A stretch of DNA of 64,000 nt from Gammaproteobacteria bacterium (GTDB taxonomy: Bacteria; Pseudomonadota; Gammaproteobacteria; Acidiferrobacterales; SZUA-150). Positions 44,358 to 53,591 of this stretch are shown here, one piece after another; within the stretch, counting starts at the first letter, position 1; each line of letters begins with the position of its first letter. The stretch spans positions 1 through 64,000 of the forward strand of contig JAOUOD010000009.1 of NCBI GenBank assembly GCA_029880545.1. The letters are read 5' to 3'. Below the pieces are notes generated by a model. It was not told the origin of the DNA. It worked only from the letters and a program-made list of their open reading frames with translations, and did no database searches. The position numbers were made by a program, and so were the translations under genes.

Positions 44358-47300
44358 CTAAAAGTTACCGCCGCCATGCATATGGCCACTCTGGCAACCG
44401 AGCCCGTTATTGGTGTCATGGCTTGGCTCGTGGCAGAAGGTACACCAGGCACCCCAGCCGAACTGCTCCTGCTCGCCCTGGGCGTTCAGCGGGAAGGTGT
44501 AGGTCGTGCCGCTTACTCCCTGCCAGGCGTTTACGCCACCCACTTGCATCTGCTGTCCCGCTACCGTGATCGATGTGCGCAAATTATAGATATTGCCGGA
44601 GCCGTGTGGACTGTGGCACAGCGTGCAGTTCATTGCCGCATAAGCCCCGGTCGGTTGCTTGCCAGCATCATAATCAGCCTGGGTTGCCCAAGGCACTTTC
44701 AGGAAACCGCGGGATTGAGAGCTGTTGCCCGTCAGGTTTCCGTGCTGATCCCTGGTGGCGAAAGTATCAGCAATATTGAGCATGGTTGAGCCCGGCGGAA
44801 AGAGCACGCCCGGAGGCGGGGTACCGTCATGGCAGGTGAGGCAAAACTGGACGTAATCCGGCTCGGTACAGGTTCCGGGCGGCGGACATATGGCCGATCC
44901 AACGGGATTGGTCGGGTCCCAATCCGTTCCCGGGGTACTGGAATAGGTAAAACTGGGCATATCCCCGGTATACGAGTTCAACGGGCTGTAGTCACGCAGC
45001 GGTCCTCCCGTACCCGGATTTTTCGGGCGCATGGCAGCGTTGGCGGCATGGGGATCATGGCAATCCTTGCAGCTGAGCGTTGCGCCTGAGAAAGCTTGAT
45101 CCGCAGGCTGGACATCGTGTTTTTTATTTACCGTACCGTAGTCACTGCCACCGATGTACTCTTGCGGGGTCCCCGAATTGAACTGGGCGAGGACGTTTAT
45201 CGAGCTTGGCCCATCGGCATCATGGCAAACCAAACAGAATTCGGCGATTGACACGGCGGGACCGCCGGCCGGCGCCAGCAACCTGACTTGCTCGGAGCCG
45301 TGGCCGCTGCCATGACAGCCGCCTACGCCATCGCCAAGACAGGTGACCGGCGAAGACGGGAAGGATGCTGAGGGCCGGTTATGTGACGCGTTGGCCCAGG
45401 CAACAGGATCGATAATCGGGGGGGCGCCACTGCCGGTAAACGGCGATGTCGCAGTCTGGTCGCTGCCACTGGCAGGCAGGCTACCCGCGTTACCATCGGC
45501 ATGGCAGCTTAAGCAATGTGGTGCCAGCGATTCCTGGTATGTACTGGTGGTCGAGGTGCCTGGATTCAGCTGCGCGTAACTGGTCACGCCATCATCAAGA
45601 TTTTTCACTCTCACAGTGCCGGTTTGATGGGTAATCTGGTCATGGCAGACCTGGCAATCGGCCTGGGTGACTACCCCGGAGCCGCCGGTGATATGGCTGC
45701 TGAGACCATTGAACTTGGTGGTGATGATCGGCCGTGGGATGGCTCCCTGCTGAGACGAGTGACACGCGGTGCAGTCACCCGCACCCTGGAATTGATTGTT
45801 GTGCTGGTGGCAGTTTGAGCAATGCGTATCCGCCGGACCGCAATTACCGCCGCCACCATCATGACACTGATCCGACAATGATACGGACGGGTTGTTGGTA
45901 TGGTTCTTGGTCAGGGTGTGGCACACCTGGCAAAATCCTCTCGCCTGGTTCGGAGCAGGAGGATTAATGGCATCAACACCACCCTCAATTGCTCGATCAG
46001 GGTTATTGGCGGCCACAGGCCCGCCAGGGTACGTCTCGCCCCGCTTGGGCTGGTCGGTATGCAGGAACGCCGGTGTGACCGCGTTGGGCACATATTTGTT
46101 CACGTTAGCGCGCAGGTAACTCTTGTTTTGTTGCGTTACGCCTGTCACCGAGTGTGTGCTTACCGTTGTATTGCTTCCTCCTGGATTGTGCAAATCATGG
46201 CAAAAGCCGCAATCCACATAGGCAATCGCCGAATTCTTGGTGGGCGTGAGGTGATTGTCGAATTCGAGCTTGGCTGACGCCGGTCCGGTTGGATTATGGC
46301 AGGTCTCGCACGTCACCTTCAGCTCTGCGTCACGTGGAAAGAATCCGACATGGCCATTATGACAATCATTGCAAATGAGGCCATTTTCCATGTTGTGGAC
46401 AAGCACATTCGTGGTCGCCTGGCTGGCTTCTGCCGGGTTTGGCACGTAGGCGATGCTCGCACCGCTGCCGGTATATTCATAGATCGCGACTGTATAATTC
46501 GTCAGCTGCGCCAGACCCGTAACCAGCACGCTGTTGCTTGAACCCTGGTAAACCACGAAATTCTGGGAACCGGCCGGTGGCAGTTCCGGGGCCAGCGTGT
46601 AGTCAGGGTTGGCCGTGGCCGTGTAATCGTTGCCATCGAGCGGATCGGTTGCGATGGTGAGTGCCGGCCGCAATACGACGATGCTGCCGTCACCGGATCC
46701 ACGCGTCCAGGAGATGCGCATTGAGGTCGCAGCGACCTGCGGGAAGGTGACATTGGAGGCTTGCACGATGCCGCCGGCTGTAGCCAAAAAGGAACTTTCC
46801 GCGGAGTAGCCGGTACCGCTGGAATTGCTTGCCCAGGCGCGGAAATAGATGGTGGCGCCAGTAGGCAGGCCCGTTACCCCCACGGTGAATATACCGGTAG
46901 TGGTTCCCCCTTCCGGTACGCTGTTCGGGTAGGGACCACCCGGCGACGTGCCCCATTCCACACCGCGGTTGGTGATAACTGATCCGCCATTTGAGGTGAC
47001 GTTGCCACCCAGCGTTGCGCTTGTGTCCGTTACGCTGGCAAAAGTCGGAGCGGTTACGGTCGGTAGGCCGGCCGTGGTCGACTGGCTGCTGGTGCCCGGC
47101 GCGGTTTGCCGGTAATTGATACCCGTTTGACCCGTTCCAGCACCGGCAGAATAGAACACGGCGACATTATACAGCGTCGCGGCACCCAGTCCGGTGACGA
47201 TAACGCTGGTTGCCCCTGTGCCACGGTAAACCACGAACTCGGAAGCGCCGATATCGGCACCGCTTCCGTAAGTACTATTGAATACGTGTTCTGTACCGTC

Positions 47301-48281
47301 GGTCGGCGTGGCCGTTATCGCGTTGGTACTGACAACTACCAGGGCGCCATTACCGTCACCGGCGGGATTGGCCGGCCAGTTAATACGAAAACCGGTTTCG
47401 CTGACACTGTCGATGGTGACCGAAGCCGGCGAGTTGGCCGGTTCGGTGTAGAAGCTGTTGTCCGGACCATAGTCGGTGCCCGTACCATTGGTTGCGTAGG
47501 CGCGGAAATAAACCAAGGTGCCTGAACTCAGACCACTGCGCAAATGAGAGAAAGCACCGGTCGTGGTACCGCCCTCGGCCAGCGCATTCTGGGTAATAGG
47601 CGCCCCGGTGGTATTCCAGACAGTGCCACGGGCTGTGATCGGGTCACCGCCATCACTGGTGATGTTGCCACCCAGGGTAGCTGTCGATGCAGTAACCGCG
47701 GCTAACGAGCCAAGCGTGGAAGCACCCAGTGTCGGTGCGGTACCTGCTGCTGCGTTGGGTACTTCGAGTTCGGCCCAGGAAATCTGTACTGATTCATTGC
47801 CGCCAAGGCCGCTGGAGGTTAGCTGGAGTGTGAGATTGGCATAATTCGTGATGCCACTGGCATCCGGAATAACAAATTGGTGCAAGGCAAAAGCGCCGCG
47901 GGTGGCAGAGACATTGCCACTGTCGAAAATCAGTGTTGCGCCATCGTACAGCGCCGCATTGCAGCGTTCCGGACCTCCGGAGCCCGAGGCCTGGCAGCGA
48001 TAGCGCAGAATATGGTCATTCAGATTTGCGCCGCCCGGATCGGTAACACTGCTCAGCCCAAAGATCGCTGTGGAGTTGTTGCCATTGCCCGAGTTAATGT
48101 AATCGGCGTCGGCAGCGGTGACCTCGTCGATGGCTTCATGATGAGTAGGGGCATTGACGACAGTCCAGCCCGCAGCATTTATCGTCGCATTCGGCCTGGC
48201 AAACTGGGCCGCCAACAGCGACGGACTTGCCGCTACGGCAAAAACCAGGCCCAATATCAGCAATAAATTTCTTCTAATCAT
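44358..48281 (-). CDS. Large exported multiheme cytochrome c with Fn3-like domains
   Basis: 1307 aa. Signal peptide at about 1-25. Residues about 26-170 form a beta-sandwich domain. About 175-660 hold several fibronectin-III-like repeats (TATLGGNITSDGGDPITARGTVW and TSATLGGNVTSNGGSVITNRGVEW are near copies). About 660-1307 carry 13 canonical CxxCH heme motifs (CNDCH, CETCH, CGFCH, CQVCH, CSNCH, CTACH, CQVCH, CLSCH, CLVCH, CKDCH, CLTCH, CTLCH, CTFCH) plus one CX7CH (45312-45341). Extra His residues can serve as distal ligands. The protein is exported and is probably surface or extracellular given the Fn3 stalk. It is likely an electron conduit; the partner and acceptor are unknown. Confidence 0.88.
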   Translation of the reverse strand: MIRRNLLLILGLVFAVAASPSLLAAQFARPNATINAAGWTVVNAPTHHEAIDEVTAADADYINSGNGNNSTAIFGLSSVTDPGGANLNDHILRYRCQASGSGGPERCNAALYDGATLIFDSGNVSATRGAFALHQFVIPDASGITNYANLTLQLTSSGLGGNESVQISWAELEVPNAAAGTAPTLGASTLGSLAAVTASTATLGGNITSDGGDPITARGTVWNTTGAPITQNALAEGGTTTGAFSHLRSGLSSGTLVYFRAYATNGTGTDYGPDNSFYTEPANSPASVTIDSVSETGFRINWPANPAGDGNGALVVVSTNAITATPTDGTEHVFNSTYGSGADIGASEFVVYRGTGATSVIVTGLGAATLYNVAVFYSAGAGTGQTGINYRQTAPGTSSQSTTAGLPTVTAPTFASVTDTSATLGGNVTSNGGSVITNRGVEWGTSPGGPYPNSVPEGGTTTGIFTVGVTGLPTGATIYFRAWASNSSGTGYSAESSFLATAGGIVQASNVTFPQVAATSMRISWTRGSGDGSIVVLRPALTIATDPLDGNDYTATANPDYTLAPELPPAGSQNFVVYQGSSNSVLVTGLAQLTNYTVAIYEYTGSGASIAYVPNPAEASQATTNVLVHNMENGLICNDCHNGHVGFFPRDAELKVTCETCHNPTGPASAKLEFDNHLTPTKNSAIAYVDCGFCHDLHNPGGSNTTVSTHSVTGVTQQNKSYLRANVNKYVPNAVTPAFLHTDQPKRGETYPGGPVAANNPDRAIEGGVDAINPPAPNQARGFCQVCHTLTKNHTNNPSVSLSDQCHDGGGGNCGPADTHCSNCHQHNNQFQGAGDCTACHSSQQGAIPRPIITTKFNGLSSHITGGSGVVTQADCQVCHDQITHQTGTVRVKNLDDGVTSYAQLNPGTSTTSTYQESLAPHCLSCHADGNAGSLPASGSDQTATSPFTGSGAPPIIDPVAWANASHNRPSASFPSSPVTCLGDGVGGCHGSGHGSEQVRLLAPAGGPAVSIAEFCLVCHDADGPSSINVLAQFNSGTPQEYIGGSDYGTVNKKHDVQPADQAFSGATLSCKDCHDPHAANAAMRPKNPGTGGPLRDYSPLNSYTGDMPSFTYSSTPGTDWDPTNPVGSAICPPPGTCTEPDYVQFCLTCHDGTPPPGVLFPPGSTMLNIADTFATRDQHGNLTGNSSQSRGFLKVPWATQADYDAGKQPTGAYAAMNCTLCHSPHGSGNIYNLRTSITVAGQQMQVGGVNAWQGVSGTTYTFPLNAQGEQEQFGWGAWCTFCHEPSHDTNNGLGCQSGHMHGGGNF

Positions 48282-48303
48282 TTACATCTCTGCCGAATAA
48301 TCA

Positions 48304-49737
48304 TCATGGAATCGTTAAAACTTCAACCCTGTTACCGTCACCGGTGGTGATTATGGCCGTGCCCATTTGTGAAATCAGCACATCCATCGGCACCCTCAAC
48401 GTTCCGGCTCCGCTACCGTACTCGCCATAAAAATTCAGAAACCCACCCGTGGCCACATCAAAGACTATTACGGCGGCCCTGAAGTTATCCAGCACGTGAA
48501 GCCTTCCAAAGGAATCTGTGTCCAGTGACTGCAAACGGGCGAAAGCCGGCGCGCCAGGAATTTCACATTTACCGGTAAACCAACTACACCTTTGGCCTTT
48601 CGTACCGGCAAACGTAATGCTTCTCAACCAGTTTCCCTCAAGGTCATAAACCTGTACGCGTTTATTCCCCTGGTCCGCCACAAATATCTCTTCCCTGTTG
48701 GCAATACCATCGCTCATGGTGAGTATCTTGGCATCAACCGGGAACTTCAGTTCGCCCTGCCCTTCTCCGGACTTGCCAATAATACCAACGGGATTATAGG
48801 CGATATCGAATACGCGGATATGATTTCTGAGGCTATCGGTGACATAGATATTGCCGAGCATATCGACAGTAATGGCGCTAGGCATTTTAACAAGGCCTTC
48901 GCCAAATACCGCCAGCAGTTCACCGTTGGCCGGGTTGTAAACTTCAATATTGTCGCGACCGTCGTTACCGACCAGAATATATCCCCGCCTATCGACCGCC
49001 ACGCCCAGCGGTTTGTCCAGCCCCTTGATCTCGGCCTTCGGTTTCAAGTCGGCGCCATAGATAAACAGGGAACCCACCCTGGGATCAGTTATATAATAGT
49101 CACCACTCATATCGGTGGCCGCGGTAATGCGGGCGAGATATCTCGGCGTACTTTCCAGCAGCAATGCATTGCCGGGAGCTTCACCGCCGGCGCAGAAAGA
49201 ACGATCGTTAATAAAACTAAGCAGCACCCTGAAATGTTGCAGAAAATACCGGGTAGGACGGCCATTGAACTTGGATTCTGCAATGGTATTTGCGTAGAAC
49301 AGGCACCAATCGACACTTTCCCAGTAGATTTGCAGATAATTGGTGCTGAAAATGGTCAAATCGGCGAGATCGACAATACCGTCAGCGTTCAAGTCGCTCT
49401 TATCGACCGACGGCGGGACGAATTGACAATTGTAGGACCCGACAATGAGCCTAAACAATCGACTGAAGCGGCCTGTTGTGGCCGAGACGTTCTGGCGAAA
49501 GTACTTTTCGTTTTGGACGCTTGACTCGTAGAAACGACACCAATCAACCGTTTGCCAGTCCTGCTCAAGATACCTGTTGCTGAAAATCTCAAGGTCAAGA
49601 AAATCTACCAATTTGTCGTTGTTGAGATCACTCCTGTCGAAAGAGGCAGCTTCAACAAATGGCGTCCAGGCCAAAACAACAAACAATAAAATTGCGACGA
49701 TCCCTTGCCTGGCTACATCTTGCATGGACTCGTTCAT
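48304..49737 (-). CDS. Exported dockerin-like / NHL-repeat protein
   Basis: 477 aa. Signal peptide at about 1-30. Two dockerin-like calcium-binding repeats follow (DLNNDKLVDFLDLEIFSNRYL and DLNADGIVDLADLTIFSTNYL), each ending in a DWC.FY motif. Then six NHL/beta-propeller blades from about residue 200: GVAVDRRGYILVGNDGRDNIEVY, AITVDMLGNIYVTDSLRNHIRVF, EIFVADQGNKRVQVYD, and so on. It is the first gene of the multiheme operon, 22 bp upstream of the cytochrome. NHL proteins often sit beside multiheme cytochromes, probably as binding or assembly partners; no catalytic residues are seen. Confidence 0.82.
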   Translation of the reverse strand: MNESMQDVARQGIVAILLFVVLAWTPFVEAASFDRSDLNNDKLVDFLDLEIFSNRYLEQDWQTVDWCRFYESSVQNEKYFRQNVSATTGRFSRLFRLIVGSYNCQFVPPSVDKSDLNADGIVDLADLTIFSTNYLQIYWESVDWCLFYANTIAESKFNGRPTRYFLQHFRVLLSFINDRSFCAGGEAPGNALLLESTPRYLARITAATDMSGDYYITDPRVGSLFIYGADLKPKAEIKGLDKPLGVAVDRRGYILVGNDGRDNIEVYNPANGELLAVFGEGLVKMPSAITVDMLGNIYVTDSLRNHIRVFDIAYNPVGIIGKSGEGQGELKFPVDAKILTMSDGIANREEIFVADQGNKRVQVYDLEGNWLRSITFAGTKGQRCSWFTGKCEIPGAPAFARLQSLDTDSFGRLHVLDNFRAAVIVFDVATGGFLNFYGEYGSGAGTLRVPMDVLISQMGTAIITTGDGNRVEVLTIP

Positions 49738-50009
49738 ACCGGCATTCTACGCAGCAGCGCACCTTTATTTTCTGACCACTCAGGTTCAGCACATCCGCCT
49801 AAATGAGTGATCTCGTTACCGAATAGAAAATTTCATCCATCCGGCCCAACACTTATCCTGGCATCCTGCGACTTTAAACTTCCGCACCATCGTCCTGATG
49901 CTTCCTAATCCCGACTGCAATGGTTTGTTATACACATACAATTTTAGTCTATATTCGGCCCATATGAAAGGTGGAAAGGAAAGGAAATTTCTTTTCCCGG
50001 ACACTGCTC
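49738..50009. other. Gap upstream of the NHL gene
   Basis: Holds no gene I can support. It likely includes the promoter of the multiheme operon and, toward 49940-50009, a region that leads into the patatin-like pseudogene. Confidence 0.45.
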
Positions 50010-50355
50010 CGGGACACTGCGGATGGCGCCCACCGCAGGTGGTGGCATCCGGGCGGCCTGCTGGACCGGCCTGGTACCGGGTATCCTGAAGACGAGATTC
50101 CCGGATTCAATCAGCGGACACTGGCAATCATCGGTGTGCCCGATGGCTCGCTTGGTGCCATGGTGATAACAAGCGTGGTGAGTCGCCGCGTGGCTGGTCG
50201 TTGTCACACAGGGTGCTTAAAACGATTCAAAACCATCTTCTGGACAAGCAGATAATTCATGGAGAACCGCTTTCCGATCGCGGCTTTCGCAAGGAAAACC
50301 AGGCCCGGGCAAGCCGAATCAAACAATGCCTGGCTGGGCGTCGCTGTGGAAAATA
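50010..50355 (+). pseudogene. Decayed, internally deleted copy of the patatin-like gene
   Basis: 50038-50160 aligns with 39377-39498 of the intact patatin gene at high identity: the GGGIRAA(Y/C)WTGLV region, the GFN segment and the nucleophile region. A single-base loss at about 50083-50089 breaks the frame. The nucleophile motif GVSGGS has become GVPDGS, so the catalytic Ser is gone. The alignment then jumps to 40325 onward (GATAACAAGCGTGGTGAG), a deletion of about 826 bp, and runs on to a QCL...C-like tail near 50350 that matches the QCLSSQGC end of the parent. No function is expected. Confidence 0.8.
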
Positions 50356-50411
50356 ACATTTGCTTCCTGCGTCATCCGGGTTGACTCACGACCATGCGCC
50401 GCCAGGCTAGG

Positions 50412-52619
50412 CTAGCCGGATATCGGTGTAACTTCTGCCAATGCCATGTTGGGCAACAAAACCTCGACGCGGGTTCCGCGGCCGTCACTGCTTTCGATAC
50501 CAATAGAGCCGGACAGTATGCCAGCCAACTCCCGGGCTACAGAAAGCCCTACCCCGATACCGCCGCCGACACGCTCAAACGGGCTGAATACCATGCCCAG
50601 CTGATCCTCGGATATTCCGCGGCCGCTATCCTGAACAATAAACTTTACCGTTCCAGCACCGGCGGAAAACGCACTGACATGCACATCTCCATCCCGGTAA
50701 TTGTACTTGATTGCATTGGACAACAGGTTGAACATGATGTGAATCAGCGCGCGCCTGTCCGTATTCAGCGCCAGGTCCTCAGCTACATCGGCATCCACTT
50801 TTATGCACTTTTCAGCTGCAATGTCTTGTACCATCTCCAGGCAATGTGTGACTGCCTCGGCTACATTAAACCGGGTTATACTGATTTCATAGCGGCCCGA
50901 TTCAATACGTGACAGATCGAGCACGTCATTAACAAACTCCAGCAGCATACGGCCGGATACTTCTATCTCGGCAATATTTTCCGCCACGTCCTCGTCGACG
51001 GTAATCTTGTCATTCATTCGCAATAATTCGGAAAACCCGAGTATGGCATTCAATGGGGTGCGTAGCTCGTGACTCATTCTTGACAGGAAATCCGTCTTGG
51101 CTGAGTTGGCCTTTTCCGCTATATCCCTGGCTTCAATCAACTCCCGGGTTCGTTCAATGACACGAAGCTCCAGGTCGGCATTGGTATCCTGTAACAACTT
51201 GATGGCTCGTGTACGATCCAGAAACTGGCTCAGACGATGCGCAATCTCGTTTACCAGCGCAGTCTCTTCTTCAAGAAACGGGCCATGATCATGCTGTTGG
51301 GCCTCTTCGGCACAGAATACTTCCAGCTTGCCCGCTTCAATCCCCGCTTCATTGATCGACGCTGTCAGCCGGGAAGGACTTTCCACAAAGGGACTGGACT
51401 TCAAGGTTCGGTCCTTGTAGACAATTCTGGCCGAGGTAAGATCCGGATACTGGAAAGACGCTGGAATAATATCAACAATTTCCATGAACGCGCTCTCTAC
51501 CAGCGAAGAACGAGACAGGATGTCAGATGTCTTGTACAGGCAATTCAGCTCCTTGACCCGTTCCACGAGCATGAAGTTGGCAGCCGCCTGCTTGCTCTTT
51601 TGTGATTGAAGACGCCTGTTAATGATGACGATATAAATCATTGCCAACATCAGCATGGCGGCGCCGGCCAGTGCGACCACTATTGCCGCAAAGTAGTTCT
51701 TGAAAAAACTGCGAACATCAAAACTTTGCATGTCGCGATACGGTCCGATATTCAGATCCTTCATAAGATCATGAACCGGCTTGTAGTCTTCGACCACGGT
51801 CCAGCCAACATAATTGCCCGCTACCGCGGCAGCATCGGTCTCTGGCATGGTTAAAAGTGCCAATGCCACCTGTTGCGCCAGGTTGTTGGGCGCGCCACTC
51901 ATTTTCGAAAATGGCCATTCAGGATACAAATCCGTGCTCAGGAAAAACGGAAAGCCTTCGACATGTCTTGCATTGATTACTTTCACCTTGTCCAGGGCAA
52001 TCTCACCCTGTGCCGCCATTCGCTCAAGCATGTCGGTACGAACCACGCCGGCATCATGACTGCCATTCAGTACTGAATAAACAACCTTGGACTGGATGCC
52101 GTCCGCGTAATCAAGCGACCCAAGGTCGGCATGGGGATTAAAGTCATGCCTCAACAATTCTCGCCAGGCCACACGCCAGCCGCCAAACGCTCGCTCGGAT
52201 ACGGCAATCATTTTCTTGCCACGAAGATCGGCTATGTTACTGATTTCGGTATTATCGGCACGCGTGAAAATCACGGCACCAAAATGTGTGTAAGGTCTGC
52301 CCTGGCGCCGGTTTTTCAGCGTAACCAGTTGACTGGCGCCAAAACGCATCTCCATTTCAATGGACGAAGTGGGATTGGTAAGAACAAAGTCAAACTTGCC
52401 CAGCCTGGCGGCCTCCATCAACTCGTCCAGCTTTATATACGGCTTCATCACAAACTTGTGCGGTGCCAGTTTTCCGGACAAGTAATCCGCTGTTGGCTGC
52501 CACTGCTCCATGGCTTGCTGTTCACCATTATGGGCACGCAGGCCAATAGTTATCGTATCCGCCTGTGCTGTCACAGATGAACATATTACAGTCACCAATA
52601 TTGCCAGTCTTGCTATCAC
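50412..52619 (-). CDS. Sensor histidine kinase with periplasmic PhnD-type binding domain
   Basis: 735 aa. Signal peptide at about 1-20. A periplasmic substrate-binding domain of PhnD/ABC type at about 21-290 carries the QWQPTADYLSGKL and FDFVLTNPTS motifs. A membrane helix lies at about 308-336. A GAF-like region follows, then a complete HisKA/HATPase: MSHELRTPLNAILGF, NLLSNAIKYN, DSGRGI and GVGLSVARELA. TtrS-type sensors of tetrathionate and related ligands share this layout. No response regulator lies next to it, so it is an orphan. The signal could be an oxyanion or a phosphonate-like ligand; the sequence does not tell. Confidence 0.85.
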   Translation of the reverse strand: MIARLAILVTVICSSVTAQADTITIGLRAHNGEQQAMEQWQPTADYLSGKLAPHKFVMKPYIKLDELMEAARLGKFDFVLTNPTSSIEMEMRFGASQLVTLKNRRQGRPYTHFGAVIFTRADNTEISNIADLRGKKMIAVSERAFGGWRVAWRELLRHDFNPHADLGSLDYADGIQSKVVYSVLNGSHDAGVVRTDMLERMAAQGEIALDKVKVINARHVEGFPFFLSTDLYPEWPFSKMSGAPNNLAQQVALALLTMPETDAAAVAGNYVGWTVVEDYKPVHDLMKDLNIGPYRDMQSFDVRSFFKNYFAAIVVALAGAAMLMLAMIYIVIINRRLQSQKSKQAAANFMLVERVKELNCLYKTSDILSRSSLVESAFMEIVDIIPASFQYPDLTSARIVYKDRTLKSSPFVESPSRLTASINEAGIEAGKLEVFCAEEAQQHDHGPFLEEETALVNEIAHRLSQFLDRTRAIKLLQDTNADLELRVIERTRELIEARDIAEKANSAKTDFLSRMSHELRTPLNAILGFSELLRMNDKITVDEDVAENIAEIEVSGRMLLEFVNDVLDLSRIESGRYEISITRFNVAEAVTHCLEMVQDIAAEKCIKVDADVAEDLALNTDRRALIHIMFNLLSNAIKYNYRDGDVHVSAFSAGAGTVKFIVQDSGRGISEDQLGMVFSPFERVGGGIGVGLSVARELAGILSGSIGIESSDGRGTRVEVLLPNMALAEVTPISG

Positions 52620-52946
52620 TGCCCAGGAGTACTCGCGCCGTTAATTTCGTCTAAAATAATGATGTAATTATCAATGTTACAGACCTACCCCTAAATGTAT
52701 AACAGTATGTATAACAGTTTTATTAGGTAGTTGACCCCGGATTTACAATTGTTTTAATAAGTTTTAGCAGTTCAATGCTAATGTGTAGCGAGAAACCGGG
52801 CGCAACTCTAGCAAATCTGCCTGGCCAAATCAGTATCTTATTTGGCCGCATCGCGTTATCCGGCGGGCGCTGTTTCGTCGTCCGGCGCATAAGGTTTGCG
52901 CCAAAACAGTCGATATAACCCTTGCCCAAATACGCGTAATCAAACC
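52620..52946. other. Intergenic region between the PhnD-type kinase and the MCP-like gene
   Basis: AT-rich in its first half with TGTATAACAG repeated at 52696-52705 and 52708-52717 (12-bp period). A perfect inverted repeat lies at 52823-52847. No gene is supported. Confidence 0.5.
52823..52847. promoter_or_regulatory. Perfect inverted repeat upstream of the MCP-like gene
   Basis: GGCCAAAT (52823-52830) and ATTTGGCC (52840-52847) flank a 9-nt spacer. It lies about 100 bp before the MCP-like start, in divergent space between two regulators. It could be an operator or an RNA hairpin. Confidence 0.45.
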
Positions 52947-53573
52947 ATGACAACAGTACAACACTCGAACGAACTGGTCTCACTGGCAAGCATCGCCGCT
53001 GAATTACACGCAGTCATGACAGTGGCCCAGGGCGTTTCGCTGGCGGCAAAAAATGCCAAGGTGATCTCGGCACAGGCCGGTGAAAAAGGCCTGGGGTTTC
53101 AACCCATCACTAACTTTATTGATGAAATTTCACAAACCGCCATCCAGGGGGTCGACGAAATCAATCGCAAGGCACTGCAGTTATCCCGGCTCGCGGTAAC
53201 CGAACAACGCAGCTACGACGCCTATCGACGCTTTAGCTCGGTCAAAACCCGGTACCAGGATGCCCGGCATATCGAGTCCATGTACGAGTCCCTGCAGGGC
53301 GTGCAAACCACCATGCTGGAAACATCGTCGCGCTTCAAGAAAGATCTCAATCACCTGATGCGATTGCTCGAATCCATGAACGAAACGATGTTGTCGGCCC
53401 GCTCCATAGCATCGGTATCGCGTATTGTCACCTCGGATGCCCAGGAATACCGTGCCAAGCTGCAAGTCGTGGCAGATGACCTGGACAAGGCCGCCATTTT
53501 TATCAAGGAAAAGGTAACCGACAGTTACAAGCATCTTAATCGTGTTGAAGAGCTGGCTCACAAACACGTTTAA
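52947..53573 (+). CDS. Soluble MCP-like signalling protein
   Basis: 208 aa from the ATG at 52947. No membrane segment or signal. Residues about 36-62 (NAKVISAQAGEKGLGFQPITNFIDEI) follow the chemoreceptor tip pattern NAAIEAARAGE.GRGFAVVA.E, with the rest predicted as long antiparallel helices. It lacks any ligand-binding domain. The next gene, 18 bp downstream, encodes a di-iron protein. A soluble MCP plus such a protein is known in Treponema denticola as an oxygen/iron-sensing chemotaxis pair. The tip is diverged from canonical MCPs, so coupling to CheA is not certain. Confidence 0.7.
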   Translation: MTTVQHSNELVSLASIAAELHAVMTVAQGVSLAAKNAKVISAQAGEKGLGFQPITNFIDEISQTAIQGVDEINRKALQLSRLAVTEQRSYDAYRRFSSVKTRYQDARHIESMYESLQGVQTTMLETSSRFKKDLNHLMRLLESMNETMLSARSIASVSRIVTSDAQEYRAKLQVVADDLDKAAIFIKEKVTDSYKHLNRVEELAHKHV

Positions 53574-53591
53574 CTTTTCACGGAGCGATAA

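Noticed and set aside
44348..44452. An upstream in-frame start for the ethylbenzene-dehydrogenase-type protein
   Set aside because: It would add 35 residues overlapping the previous gene and put the signal peptide far inside; the ATG at 44347 has a ribosome site.
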